64,000 nucleotides of DNA, from assembly GCF_000165835.1 (NCBI RefSeq), contig NC_014640.1, positions 4,836,001 through 4,900,000 of the forward strand, read 5' to 3'. A program made the translations under genes and the position numbers. Source of the DNA: Achromobacter xylosoxidans A8 (GTDB lineage Bacteria > Pseudomonadota > Gammaproteobacteria > Burkholderiales > Burkholderiaceae_B). Below, piece by piece: positions 16,576-23,593 of the stretch (its first letter is position 1; every line of letters begins with the position of its first letter). A model generated the notes under the pieces. It searched no databases. It was not told the DNA's origin and worked only from the letters and a program-made list of their open reading frames with translations.

Positions 16576-17202
16576 CTAGCTTGCGCCCCCGGCGAGGGCG
16601 GCCCGCACGGCTTCCGAGCGGTCCCACAGGTTCGGCAGGGTGGCCGACGAATACCCGGACACGAAAGGCTTGGCCTGACCCGTCGCGGGATCATAGACAT
16701 GGCGCGACACGGCGCCGATGTTGCCGCCGTAGAGATGCACGCTGATGGACACCCGGTCCGCATGAGCGTTGGACACACGATGGATATCGCCTTCGGCGGG
16801 CGACAGGCACTCCACGTCGCCCGGTTGCAGCGTGGTCGAGGCGTCCGCGGGCGCGACGCTGCCGTCCAGCCCGCGCACATAACGCTGGTTGACCTCGGCC
16901 CCGCGCAGCATGCCCACGTAGCCCCAGACCTCGTGATCGTGCACCGGCGTGAACTGGCCCGGCCCCCACACAAAGCTCACCAGCGAAAACCGCTCCAGCG
17001 GATCGCAGTGCAGCAGGTATTGCTGGTAGTACTGCGGATGCGGCGCGGTACAGGCCTCGGGCAGCCAGTCGTCATGGCGCACCAGGTCGGCGAACGCAGC
17101 CTGCAGTTCCGGCGTCTGCGCCAGCGCGGACGGCGTGGCCAGGCGGGTAGCGGTGGCGATGAAGCGGCGCAGCCTGTCCAGGCCGCCTTGAGATTCGGGC
17201 AT
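16576..17202 (-). CDS. Thiol dioxygenase, probable 3-mercaptopropionate dioxygenase
   Basis: This 208-residue cupin of the cysteine dioxygenase family adds O2 to a thiol to give a sulfinic acid at a non-haem Fe(II). The iron ligands are visible as H88 and H90 in GQFTPVHDHEVWG and H141 in GDIHRVSN. The S154-H156-Y158 triad is present in SISVHLYGG. The substrate-carboxylate position is glutamine (YYQQYLL, Q60/Q61) rather than the arginine of true cysteine dioxygenases, and HDHEVWG contains no cysteine for a Cys-Tyr crosslink. This is the Gln-type pattern of 3-mercaptopropionate dioxygenases. ATG 17202 follows GGAGAG. A 17-codon upstream extension is open but less likely. IclR and CoA-transferase neighbours suggest catabolism of a mercapto acid. 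Confidence 0.83.
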   Translation of the reverse strand: MPESQGGLDRLRRFIATATRLATPSALAQTPELQAAFADLVRHDDWLPEACTAPHPQYYQQYLLHCDPLERFSLVSFVWGPGQFTPVHDHEVWGYVGMLRGAEVNQRYVRGLDGSVAPADASTTLQPGDVECLSPAEGDIHRVSNAHADRVSISVHLYGGNIGAVSRHVYDPATGQAKPFVSGYSSATLPNLWDRSEAVRAALAGGAS

Positions 17203-17219
17203 TGCGTCTCTCCATGAAT

Positions 17220-17234
17220 TCTGGAAATCCCAGA
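17220..17234. promoter_or_regulatory. Inverted repeat before thiol dioxygenase gene
   Basis: TCTGGAAATCCCAGA has perfect 5-bp arms and a 5-base spacer. It has the geometry of the IclR-type sites but different arms. It sits 17 bp before the dioxygenase start and could be a weaker or separate operator. Confidence 0.3.
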
Positions 17235-17343
17235 TTGAAAAAACAGTATCCATGATTCAGGACAGATGCGCAGCCTTGCCCCTGTCGCCGCCCTGGTAAT
17301 CGCGACTAGCCTTTCTTGACTGGCGCGAGCGCAGGCTTCGGCC

Positions 17344-17964
17344 TCACCACTTGCAGCCCCGATCCGTAACGGTATCGGCCAGCAAGAACGGCAAGGCCAG
17401 CAAGCCCATGTCCGCATGCGCGTTCTTGCACGGCGGCCGCGCGCTCTTGGCGATGCCCCGCGCGATCTCGGATTGTTCGACTGGCGCCTTGGGTCCGAGG
17501 CGCACGGCGGGTTCTCCGCGCGCCCGCGGCATGCCCGCCGCTTGCGCGTCTTCCGGGCGCCAGGCGAAATCGCGCCGAGGATCCGGCGCGCCTGACGATG
17601 CCGCGGGCGTCCCGTCCGATTGTGGCGCGGATGGCGCCGGCGCCCTGCGCGCGCCGGATCGTTGCCGCGGCGCCACCGCGGGAGCCGGCGGCATGTCGAT
17701 GCGGGCGGGTTGAGCAGGCACGGAGCCGGACCTGTCCTGCATCTTTTGGGCCGGTAGCGCGGACGGCGCCTTGGCTGGCAGCAGATCCACGAAGAACGGC
17801 AGTTCCGGCGCGCGCGCGCCGCGCATGCCGACGGGCTCGATCCGCTCTCGCCACCACAACCCCGCAACCACCGCATGCAGCGCGCACGCCGCCAGCAGCG
17901 CCCACCATGCCACCCTTCTCGCGCGCGGCCGCGCATCCACGATTCCAGCCGCAGCCAGATGCAT
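17344..17964 (-). CDS. Membrane-anchored proline/alanine-rich protein, unknown function
   Basis: I do not recognise a named family. The 206 residues from ATG 17964 have one N-terminal transmembrane anchor (about 16-35, VAWWALLAACALHAVVAGLWW) after a short basic cytoplasmic stretch, a topology like TonB. A long Pro/Ala-rich, low-complexity periplasmic linker follows. The compact C-terminus has two cysteines, in PPCKNAHADMGLLALPFLLA and the final TDRGCKW. That tail resembles tails I recall from other Burkholderiales hypothetical proteins and may form a disulfide-linked domain. The upstream frame is open to 18069, so a longer start is possible. It stands alone, 141 bp beyond the dioxygenase gene. 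Confidence 0.55.
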   Translation of the reverse strand: MHLAAAGIVDARPRARRVAWWALLAACALHAVVAGLWWRERIEPVGMRGARAPELPFFVDLLPAKAPSALPAQKMQDRSGSVPAQPARIDMPPAPAVAPRQRSGARRAPAPSAPQSDGTPAASSGAPDPRRDFAWRPEDAQAAGMPRARGEPAVRLGPKAPVEQSEIARGIAKSARPPCKNAHADMGLLALPFLLADTVTDRGCKW

Positions 17965-18149
17965 CGCCACCACTCGAACAGTACGCCCCGGACAGCGGGC
18001 AACGCGGCGATGATAGCCCCGAGCGCAGTGAAGATTTGTGAAGATATTGAGGGCTGATGTAGCGCACAATCATGTACTCAAGTCAGGCGAGGGGAAACCC
18101 CAAATCCCACCACCAGCACCCCGGGATACAGTGGCGGATAGGCTTCGCC

Positions 18150-18752
18150 GTGGAGATTATCATTCCGTTTTCCTGGAGACTTCCCGACGTGTTTGTGCGT
18201 TCGCCGGACGGTGTCTTGCACCGTGTGGTGCGCCACGCCACGACTACGGAAACCATCGCCCAACTTGAAAGCATGCCCAGCAATTACCACCTGGATTGCG
18301 AATGCATGCTCGATAACGGCGAGACCCTGCACTGGATCGGCGACAACCAATATCGCCAATTGAATGGCGGCGCCATTTTCACCGCCGAAGCTGCAACCAC
18401 CACGCCTCGCGGCGATTCCCGCAAGAGCGCTGCCGCCAAGAGCAGCCTGCGCGACGCGCGCAGAAAAGCCGCGCCGCGCAAAGCCCCCGCGCAGGGGCAG
18501 AGTCATTTACCATTAGCTGTCGTCAATCTAAAAACCGGCAACGACTGGAGCCTGATACGCGCCTGGCGCGAGCATCTCAATATCAGCACCGCTGATATGG
18601 CTGCACGCCTGGGCGTGGACCACTCCATCTATATCGAACTGGAAAGGCCGCGCCCACGGCCCAGGCAGGTTATCCTGGACCGCGTATCCGAAGCCCTGGG
18701 CGTCTCTCCCGACCAGCTCGACGATTCATTGTTTGGAGGGCACTTTCATTAG
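18150..18752 (+). CDS. XRE-type HTH protein with N-terminal DGxLxR domain
   Basis: The 200 residues comprise two parts. The N-terminal domain (about 12-80) contains LPDVFVRSPDGVLHRVVRH, CECMLDNGETLHWIGDNQYRQLNGG. A basic Ala/Lys/Arg-rich linker joins it to a C-terminal helix-turn-helix (about 135-195: WREHLNISTADMAARLGVDHSIYIELER, VSEALGVSPDQL). The N-terminal domain is paralogous to the whole of the next gene's product. The start is uncertain. GTG 18150 keeps the entire shared domain; GTG 18189 has a better GGAGA but cuts into it; the frame is open from 18072. It is probably a DNA-binding regulator. Function unknown. Confidence 0.62.
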   Translation: MEIIIPFSWRLPDVFVRSPDGVLHRVVRHATTTETIAQLESMPSNYHLDCECMLDNGETLHWIGDNQYRQLNGGAIFTAEAATTTPRGDSRKSAAAKSSLRDARRKAAPRKAPAQGQSHLPLAVVNLKTGNDWSLIRAWREHLNISTADMAARLGVDHSIYIELERPRPRPRQVILDRVSEALGVSPDQLDDSLFGGHFH

Positions 18753-18853
18753 CGCCCGGCGCGGGAACATCCAGCTTCCCGCCCCGGCGCACTGAAATGC
18801 CCGAACGACTTTGGCGCCGTATATCCAATGGCCCGCGCATGGAGGTATCGCAT

Positions 18854-19102
18854 ATGCTCGGCACCGCAAGACGATTGACCGACGTCCTCGCCACCGCGCC
18901 GGACGGCACGCTCTACCGCATTGAACGATTTGTCTCAGACCCCGACGCGTACTCCGCCTTGGGCACCTCGCGTTTCGATCCGAAGACGCATTGCATATGC
19001 CGCACCAGCACGGGCGAAAAGGTCTCGTGGCTAGGCGGACAGACCTACCGGCTCGTAAAGAGCGGCACCTCGCTGACGGCGGTGGACCGACGACGCCGCT
19101 AG
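18854..19102 (+). CDS. Small protein paralogous to the N-terminal domain of the upstream XRE protein
   Basis: The 82 residues start at ATG 18854, eight bases after a perfect GGAGG. The sequence RRLTDVLATAPDGTLYRIERF, then CICRTSTGEKVSWLGGQTYRLVKSGTSLT, aligns end to end with the N-terminal domain of the preceding gene product (DVFVRSPDGVLHRVV, then CMLDNGETLHWIGDNQYRQL). No HTH follows. It looks like a duplicated stand-alone version of that domain and could modulate the XRE protein by pairing with it. Nothing more can be said about function. Confidence 0.6.
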   Translation: MLGTARRLTDVLATAPDGTLYRIERFVSDPDAYSALGTSRFDPKTHCICRTSTGEKVSWLGGQTYRLVKSGTSLTAVDRRRR

Positions 19103-19306
19103 GCGCAGGAGACCGCTGCCGCGGCGGCGGTCCCTTCCCCAAATCCTGCAAGACAGCCGCCCGGCGCGCGACATTGCGCACGTGCGGCGCAGGCGCTCGC
19201 GCTTGAGCCAGATCAAGGAATTCCGTGCACGCCCGGCAGTACGCTGGATGCACACATGGAAGATCGGCGCCGCCGCCGCGGCGCCCTCAGGCAACAGGCA
19301 CCCGGC

Positions 19307-19528
19307 ATGGCCAAGAAGTTTCCCTTGCACCCGAAGCACCCCGAACGCATATGCTGGGGCTGCGACCGCTATTGCCCTACCGATTCGATGGCTTGCGGCA
19401 ACGGCTCCGGCCGCACCATGCATCCCGCCGAGACGCTGGGAGACGATTGGTACACGGTCGGCGACTGGGGATTCGACGCGGACGACAAAGCCCAAGCCCA
19501 GGCGCCAGTCCCACCTGCTCCGCGCTGA
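19307..19528 (+). CDS. DUF3079 family protein
   Basis: This 73-residue protein begins MAKKFPLHPKHPERICWGCDRYC. The conserved cysteine-rich core (CWGCDRYCPTDSMACGNGSGR, with four cysteines) and the HPAETLGDDW motif match the DUF3079 family as I remember it from Burkholderiales. The CxxC...C...C spacing suggests a metal-binding or redox site. The upstream frame is open but the family begins at this methionine. It ends just before the tRNA-Arg terminator. Function unknown. Confidence 0.72.
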   Translation: MAKKFPLHPKHPERICWGCDRYCPTDSMACGNGSGRTMHPAETLGDDWYTVGDWGFDADDKAQAQAPVPPAPR

Positions 19529-19553
19529 CGCGACATTCCCGCCGCAAAACAAA

Positions 19554-19584
19554 AAAGGCCTTCGATCCAAGATCAAAGGCCTTT
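19554..19584 (-). terminator. Intrinsic terminator of tRNA-Arg copy 1
   Basis: AAAGGCCTTCGATC-CAA-GATCAAAGGCCTTT forms a 14-bp stem with one mismatch. Read on the minus strand it is followed by TTTTTTGTTTT. It is downstream of the minus-strand tRNA gene, and nearly the same sequence recurs after tRNA copy 2. Confidence 0.8.
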
Positions 19585-19618
19585 CTATTTTCTTTCTGTG
19601 TAAGCCAAGCAAGAAGCT

Positions 19619-19695
19619 TGGTGCGCCCGGCAGGATTCGAACCTACGACCCCCTGGTTCGTAGCCAGGTACTCTATCCAGCTGAGCTACGGGCGC
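19619..19695 (-). tRNA. tRNA-Arg (anticodon ACG), copy 1
   Basis: This is a 77-base tRNA on the minus strand with encoded CCA. The acceptor stem GCGCCCG pairs with CGGGCGC. The D-arm carries AGCTCAGCTGGATAGAG. The anticodon stem CCTGG/CCAGG encloses loop CTACGAA, giving anticodon ACG (wobble A normally becomes inosine). The T-arm has GGTTCGAATCC. It is identical to the two copies at 23202 and 23405. Confidence 0.97.
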
Positions 19696-20029
19696 TCCGA
19701 AAGAGGCGTGTTTATACCATGAAAAATAAAGCACGCGCAAATCGGCCCGACCAAACCGGTCGCCCACCCGTATCCAGCCGCCGGCGCATTCAGACTCTGA
19801 CGGACCTTTTCCGCGCAATGCCTTCCACAAAACGCACGCAAAGGAAATAGTTCAGAAAACCCAGTTCATGCAGCCGCATTGCGAAACTTCCGCGTTCGAA
19901 AAATAATTGGCTTCCCGTGCATATAGGTCAAAACATGCGCCCACGAGCGGAAAGCAGCTTTTGCACGGGACCTCTCGCCGACGCCTGCAGCCGGGGTTCC
20001 CATGCCCCATATCGTCAGAAGGAACTTGC
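19696..20029. other. Intergenic stretch, no gene seen
   Basis: These 334 bases hold no convincing coding frame. The part next to the tRNA (GCTCCGAAAGAGGC) resembles the flank of copy 2 and must contain the tRNA promoter reading leftwards. The AT-rich stretch near 19890-19915 could hold the promoter of the following lipoprotein gene. Confidence 0.5.
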
Positions 20030-20719
20030 ATGAAGATCAAGAATTCCTCGGGCGCGCTTCTCGTCGGCATCGCCGCCGCGATCCTGGCGGCCGGCTGTTC
20101 CACCGCGCCGAAAACGACGGAGTCCGGCTTCCTGCCGGATTACTCGCAGCTGCACCAGGCGCCCGCGCCCGACGGCGGCACCCGCCTGGTCTACCTGAAT
20201 CCCGACTTCAACCCATCGCGCTATACCGCGGTCTGGCTGGAGCCCGTCGTGTATTACCCGGAGCCGCAGCCTTCCGCGGACGTTTCCCTGGAAACCCTCA
20301 CCGAGATCCGCAATGCGGTCAACGAAACGCTGCGACGCAAGGTCGGCGAGCAGGTGCGGCTGGTTGATCGCGCCGAGCCCGGCGTCGCCCACATACGCAT
20401 CGCCATCACCGCGGTGGGAACCTCGGAGCAAGCGCTGCGCGCCTATCAGTACATCCCCATCGCCTTGGTCATGACCGAGGCCCGGGCCGCCATGGATGGA
20501 GGCATGGCACGCAACGCGACTGTCGCCATCGAATCGCGGGTCACGGACAGCATGACGGATGAGTTGCTGTATGCCTCCGTGCGCGGCGGCACCGGCGAGA
20601 AGGTCGCCAACGCCACTCAGGGCGCGGGCGGCGTGCGCCTGTCCAAGCTGCAACCGTTGATCGATGAATGGACCACGGGCGCGGCGCGAGAAATCGGAAA
20701 GTACGTCCGGCAGCGGTAA
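20030..20719 (+). CDS. DUF3313-type lipoprotein
   Basis: This is a 229-residue predicted lipoprotein. The signal MKIKNSSGALLVGIAAAILAAGC ends in a lipobox with the lipidated cysteine at about 23. The mature part resembles DUF3313 proteins: SGFLPDYSQLHQAP, DFNPSRYTAVWLEPVVYYP, a RLVDRAEPGVAHIRIAITAV strand, and DELLYASVRGGTGEK. AAGGA precedes ATG 20030. It begins the three-gene envelope segment between tRNA-Arg copies 1 and 2. Function unknown. Confidence 0.8.
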   Translation: MKIKNSSGALLVGIAAAILAAGCSTAPKTTESGFLPDYSQLHQAPAPDGGTRLVYLNPDFNPSRYTAVWLEPVVYYPEPQPSADVSLETLTEIRNAVNETLRRKVGEQVRLVDRAEPGVAHIRIAITAVGTSEQALRAYQYIPIALVMTEARAAMDGGMARNATVAIESRVTDSMTDELLYASVRGGTGEKVANATQGAGGVRLSKLQPLIDEWTTGAAREIGKYVRQR

Positions 20720-20801
20720 CGCAAGGCATCGGCCGGGCGCAGCCTTGCCTGCGCCACGGCTATTCGTGATTTTCAAACCATGATTTCGTTGGAGCGATCC
20801 T

Positions 20802-22244
20802 ATGAAGCTGACACGCCGCACATTGAATGCAGGTGGCCTTGCCCTACTCGCAACCAGCGTCCTGGGCGCGCCAGCCCGAGCCGCCGATGGATTGGTCGCG
20901 GATTTTCCCGAAGGCGACGAGCAGTTCGGACTGGCAACGGATGTCTACGTCTATGCCTATCCCCTGGTGACGATGGAGATGACCAGAAGAGTCATCACCA
21001 ACGTCGCGGAGCCCAAGGGGACGCGTGCGCCGATGGGACATCTCATCAAGCTGCGCCAGTATCCCGATGCCAAGTTCCGGGACGTGACCGCGCCGAACGC
21101 CGACACGCTCTACACCACTTCCTTCTTCGACGTCGGCGACGAGCCCTGGGTCGTCAGCCTGCCCGACATGAACGGACGCTATGCCCTGTTTCCGATGCTG
21201 GACGGCTGGACCACGGTATTCGACGTGCCCGGCAAGCGCACGACTGGCACGGGGGCCCAAACCTACGTAGTCAGCGGCCCCGGATGGGAGGGCGCGATTC
21301 CGCAAGGCATGACCCACTACAAATCCCCCACCAGCATCGTCTGGCTGCTGGGCCGCATCTACTGTACCGGCACGCCTGAAGACTATGCGCAAGTGCACAA
21401 GCTGCAGGACGAAGTGAAGCTCTGTCCATTGAGCGCATGGGGCAAGGACTGGAATCCGCCACCGGGCAAGGTCGACCCCGCCATCGACATGAAAACCTCG
21501 GTGCGCGACCAGGTCAACAACATGGACGCGGTCGAGTACTTCAGCTTGTTTGCCCAGTTGCTCAAGCGCAATCCGCCGAGCGCCGCCGACGCGCCCATCG
21601 TGGCGAAAATGGCTGCGATAGGCATCGTGCCCGGCCAGGACTTCGACAAGAACCAACTCGACCCCGCCATTGCCAAGCGCGTCCCGCAAGTCGGATTCGG
21701 GCGCATCATGACGCACTTCAAGGCCAGCGACGGCGACATCCAGGACATCGACGGCTGGGGGTTCACGACCAAGACGGGCATCTACGGCACCAACTACATC
21801 CAGCGGGCACTGATCACCGCGATAGGCCTGGGCGCCAACCGCCCGCAGGACGCCATCTACCCCACCTCCCTGAAGTCCGATACCGGCGCCATCAAGCGCG
21901 TCTACAACGGTTCCGAAAAATATGTGCTGACCTTCAAGAAGGGCCTCACTCCACCCGTCTCCGGCTTCTGGTCGTTGACGATGTATGACGCGAGCTACTT
22001 TTTCGTCGATAACCCGCTGAACCGCTACTCGATCAGCGCGCGCCAAGCCCTCAAGGCGAAGCCAGACGGTTCGATCGATCTGCTCATCCAGCATGAATCG
22101 CCCGGCCCCGACATGGAGTCGAACTGGCTGCCCGCCCCCAAGGGAAAGTTCATCCTGATGATGCGCCTCTACTGGCCCAACGAAAGCAACCCGTCGATCA
22201 TCGACGGCTCCTGGACCTTGCCTCCCGTAAGAAGGGTCACCTGA
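20802..22244 (+). CDS. DUF1254/DUF1214 exported protein
   Basis: This 480-residue exported protein has a signal peptide (MKLTRRTLNAGGLALLATSV to PARA, about 27 residues), possibly Tat-type because of the paired arginines. The N-terminal DUF1254 region (about 45-180) includes DVYVYAYPLVTMEMTRRV, APNADTLYTTSFFDVGDEP and NGRYALFPMLDGWT. The C-terminal DUF1214 region (about 365-478) includes YVLTFKKGLTPPVSGFWSLT, PLNRYSISAR and FILMMRLYWP. These paired domains are widespread in the proteobacterial envelope, and I know of no firmly established biochemical role. It lies 82 bp after the lipoprotein gene, probably in the same transcript. Confidence 0.9.
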   Translation: MKLTRRTLNAGGLALLATSVLGAPARAADGLVADFPEGDEQFGLATDVYVYAYPLVTMEMTRRVITNVAEPKGTRAPMGHLIKLRQYPDAKFRDVTAPNADTLYTTSFFDVGDEPWVVSLPDMNGRYALFPMLDGWTTVFDVPGKRTTGTGAQTYVVSGPGWEGAIPQGMTHYKSPTSIVWLLGRIYCTGTPEDYAQVHKLQDEVKLCPLSAWGKDWNPPPGKVDPAIDMKTSVRDQVNNMDAVEYFSLFAQLLKRNPPSAADAPIVAKMAAIGIVPGQDFDKNQLDPAIAKRVPQVGFGRIMTHFKASDGDIQDIDGWGFTTKTGIYGTNYIQRALITAIGLGANRPQDAIYPTSLKSDTGAIKRVYNGSEKYVLTFKKGLTPPVSGFWSLTMYDASYFFVDNPLNRYSISARQALKAKPDGSIDLLIQHESPGPDMESNWLPAPKGKFILMMRLYWPNESNPSIIDGSWTLPPVRRVT

Positions 22245-22342
22245 TACCGGCGCTGCACTCCGCCGGCGCCAGACCGGCTTTGCGTCCACGGCGGGCGTGA
22301 TGGATTCGATTCATCACGCCCGCGGCTTGGGGAGGGTTTGCG

Positions 22343-23119
22343 ATGAAAAAGATAGTCATGGGCTGCCTGGCTTGCGGGCTGCTGCAAGCCGGGGCCGCGC
22401 TGGGCGCCGAAGCGGATCCGGCTTCCGCGGCAGGCTCCCTGCCGTCAAATGAATGGCAGTTTTCGGTCACGCCCTACTTCTGGGCCGCCGGCCTGTCCGG
22501 CAAGACGTCGGTATCGCGTTCGCCCGTCATCGATGTCCACGCGGACTTCGACAAACTGTTGGACAACCTCGACTTCGGCGCCATGCTGATAGGCGATGCG
22601 CGCAAAGGCCGCTACAGCATATTCGGCGACCTGATCTACACCAAGATCGGCACGCAAGGAGATACGCCGCACGGCTTGCTGGCCAGCAGCGCGGACGTAA
22701 AGACTTCCACCTTCGCGGGACTGCTCGGGGTCGGCTATTCCGTGCTGGAAAACTCGCCGCATCAATTGGATGTGGTGGCCGGCTTGCGCGTCTGGTCGGT
22801 CGATACCGACATCACGCTCAAGGGCGCGCACCTGAATGGCAGAACGCGCAGCGACGGCGCCACCTGGGTCGACGGCCTGGTGGGCGTGCGCGGAAACTAT
22901 GTCCTGAGTTCGAAGTACTACATCACCGGCTGGGGCCTGATCGGCGCGGGCGGGGCAGAAGCGGATTGGGATGTGGGCCTGGGCCTGGGCTACAACTTCA
23001 GCAAGAATGTCTCGGCGGCGATAGGCTATCGTGCGCTGGGCGTGGATTACAGCAGCGGCGGCTTCAAGTTCGATGCGGTGCTGCAAGGGCCGATGGCGGG
23101 CGTGACGATCCGCTTCTAG
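22343..23119 (+). CDS. Outer-membrane beta-barrel protein, unknown function
   Basis: The 258 residues have a signal peptide (about 1-22, MKKIVMGCLACGLLQAGAAL) and a mature part made of alternating amphipathic strands: WQFSVTPYFWAAGLSGKT, YSIFGDLIYTKIG, LDVVAGLRVWSVDTDITL and ISAAIGYRALGVDYSSGG-like segments. It ends GVTIRF, with the terminal phenylalanine used for outer-membrane assembly. It would form an 8-10-strand barrel. It is the last of three envelope genes in the tRNA-flanked segment and ends 20 bp before the terminator repeat. Confidence 0.8.
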   Translation: MKKIVMGCLACGLLQAGAALGAEADPASAAGSLPSNEWQFSVTPYFWAAGLSGKTSVSRSPVIDVHADFDKLLDNLDFGAMLIGDARKGRYSIFGDLIYTKIGTQGDTPHGLLASSADVKTSTFAGLLGVGYSVLENSPHQLDVVAGLRVWSVDTDITLKGAHLNGRTRSDGATWVDGLVGVRGNYVLSSKYYITGWGLIGAGGAEADWDVGLGLGYNFSKNVSAAIGYRALGVDYSSGGFKFDAVLQGPMAGVTIRF

Positions 23120-23138
23120 ATGCGCTGGCGCAAAACAA

Positions 23139-23169
23139 AAAGGCCTTCGATACGAGATCAAAGGCCTTT
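23139..23169 (-). terminator. Intrinsic terminator of tRNA-Arg copies 2 and 3
   Basis: AAAGGCCTTCGAT and ATCAAAGGCCTTT form a strong stem with a short loop. On the minus strand a T-rich run follows. It is almost identical to the hairpin at 19554-19584. It may also stop plus-strand transcripts from the outer-membrane protein gene. Confidence 0.8.
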
Positions 23170-23201
23170 CCATTTTCTTTGCTGTATTGACCAAGTGAAC
23201 T

Positions 23202-23278
23202 TGGTGCGCCCGGCAGGATTCGAACCTACGACCCCCTGGTTCGTAGCCAGGTACTCTATCCAGCTGAGCTACGGGCGC
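23202..23278 (-). tRNA. tRNA-Arg (anticodon ACG), copy 2
   Basis: This is identical over all 77 bases, including CCA, to the copy at 19619-19695, with anticodon loop CTACGAA. It lies 126 bp downstream of copy 3 on the same strand, so the two may be co-transcribed and share the terminator at 23139. Confidence 0.97.
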
Positions 23279-23404
23279 TCCGGCAAAGAGGCAAAATTAT
23301 ATCAGAAAAATCTTGCCGTTTTTACTGCTTTTGCTACTGCTCTTGCCATTTACATGCTTATTCAATGCCGCACTGGCCGATTAAAACCAATCCAGAATCA
23401 AACT

Positions 23405-23481
23405 TGGTGCGCCCGGCAGGATTCGAACCTACGACCCCCTGGTTCGTAGCCAGGTACTCTATCCAGCTGAGCTACGGGCGC
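23405..23481 (-). tRNA. tRNA-Arg (anticodon ACG), copy 3
   Basis: This is the third identical 77-base copy with encoded CCA. It is the first of the array in transcription order. No hairpin separates it from copy 2. Confidence 0.97.
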
Positions 23482-23593
23482 GTTTGCGTTTAAAAGCAAG
23501 CCTTGAATAATAGCGTTATTTCACGAAGCGCGCAAGTCAGACGCTGATAAATCCAAGCAAGGCTGCGACGGGCTCATGCCCGATCGAGCACGC

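Larger units (their letters stand above)
19546..23278. repeat. Direct repeat of terminator plus tRNA-Arg flanking a 3.5-kb insert
   Basis: About 150 bp at 19546-19695 (terminator hairpin, short spacer, complete tRNA-Arg) recur at 23131-23278 in the same orientation. The tRNA parts are identical and the hairpins nearly so. Between them lie only three plus-strand envelope genes. A third tRNA copy at 23405-23481 lacks its own terminator. The coordinates span the whole unit. No integrase gene is present inside it or near it. Confidence 0.75.

Noticed and set aside
19546..23278. Integrative island at tRNA-Arg
   Set aside because: The tRNA repeats look like attachment-site duplications, but they are complete tRNA genes with terminators, and no integrase or other mobility gene is present, so I keep it only as a repeat-flanked insert.
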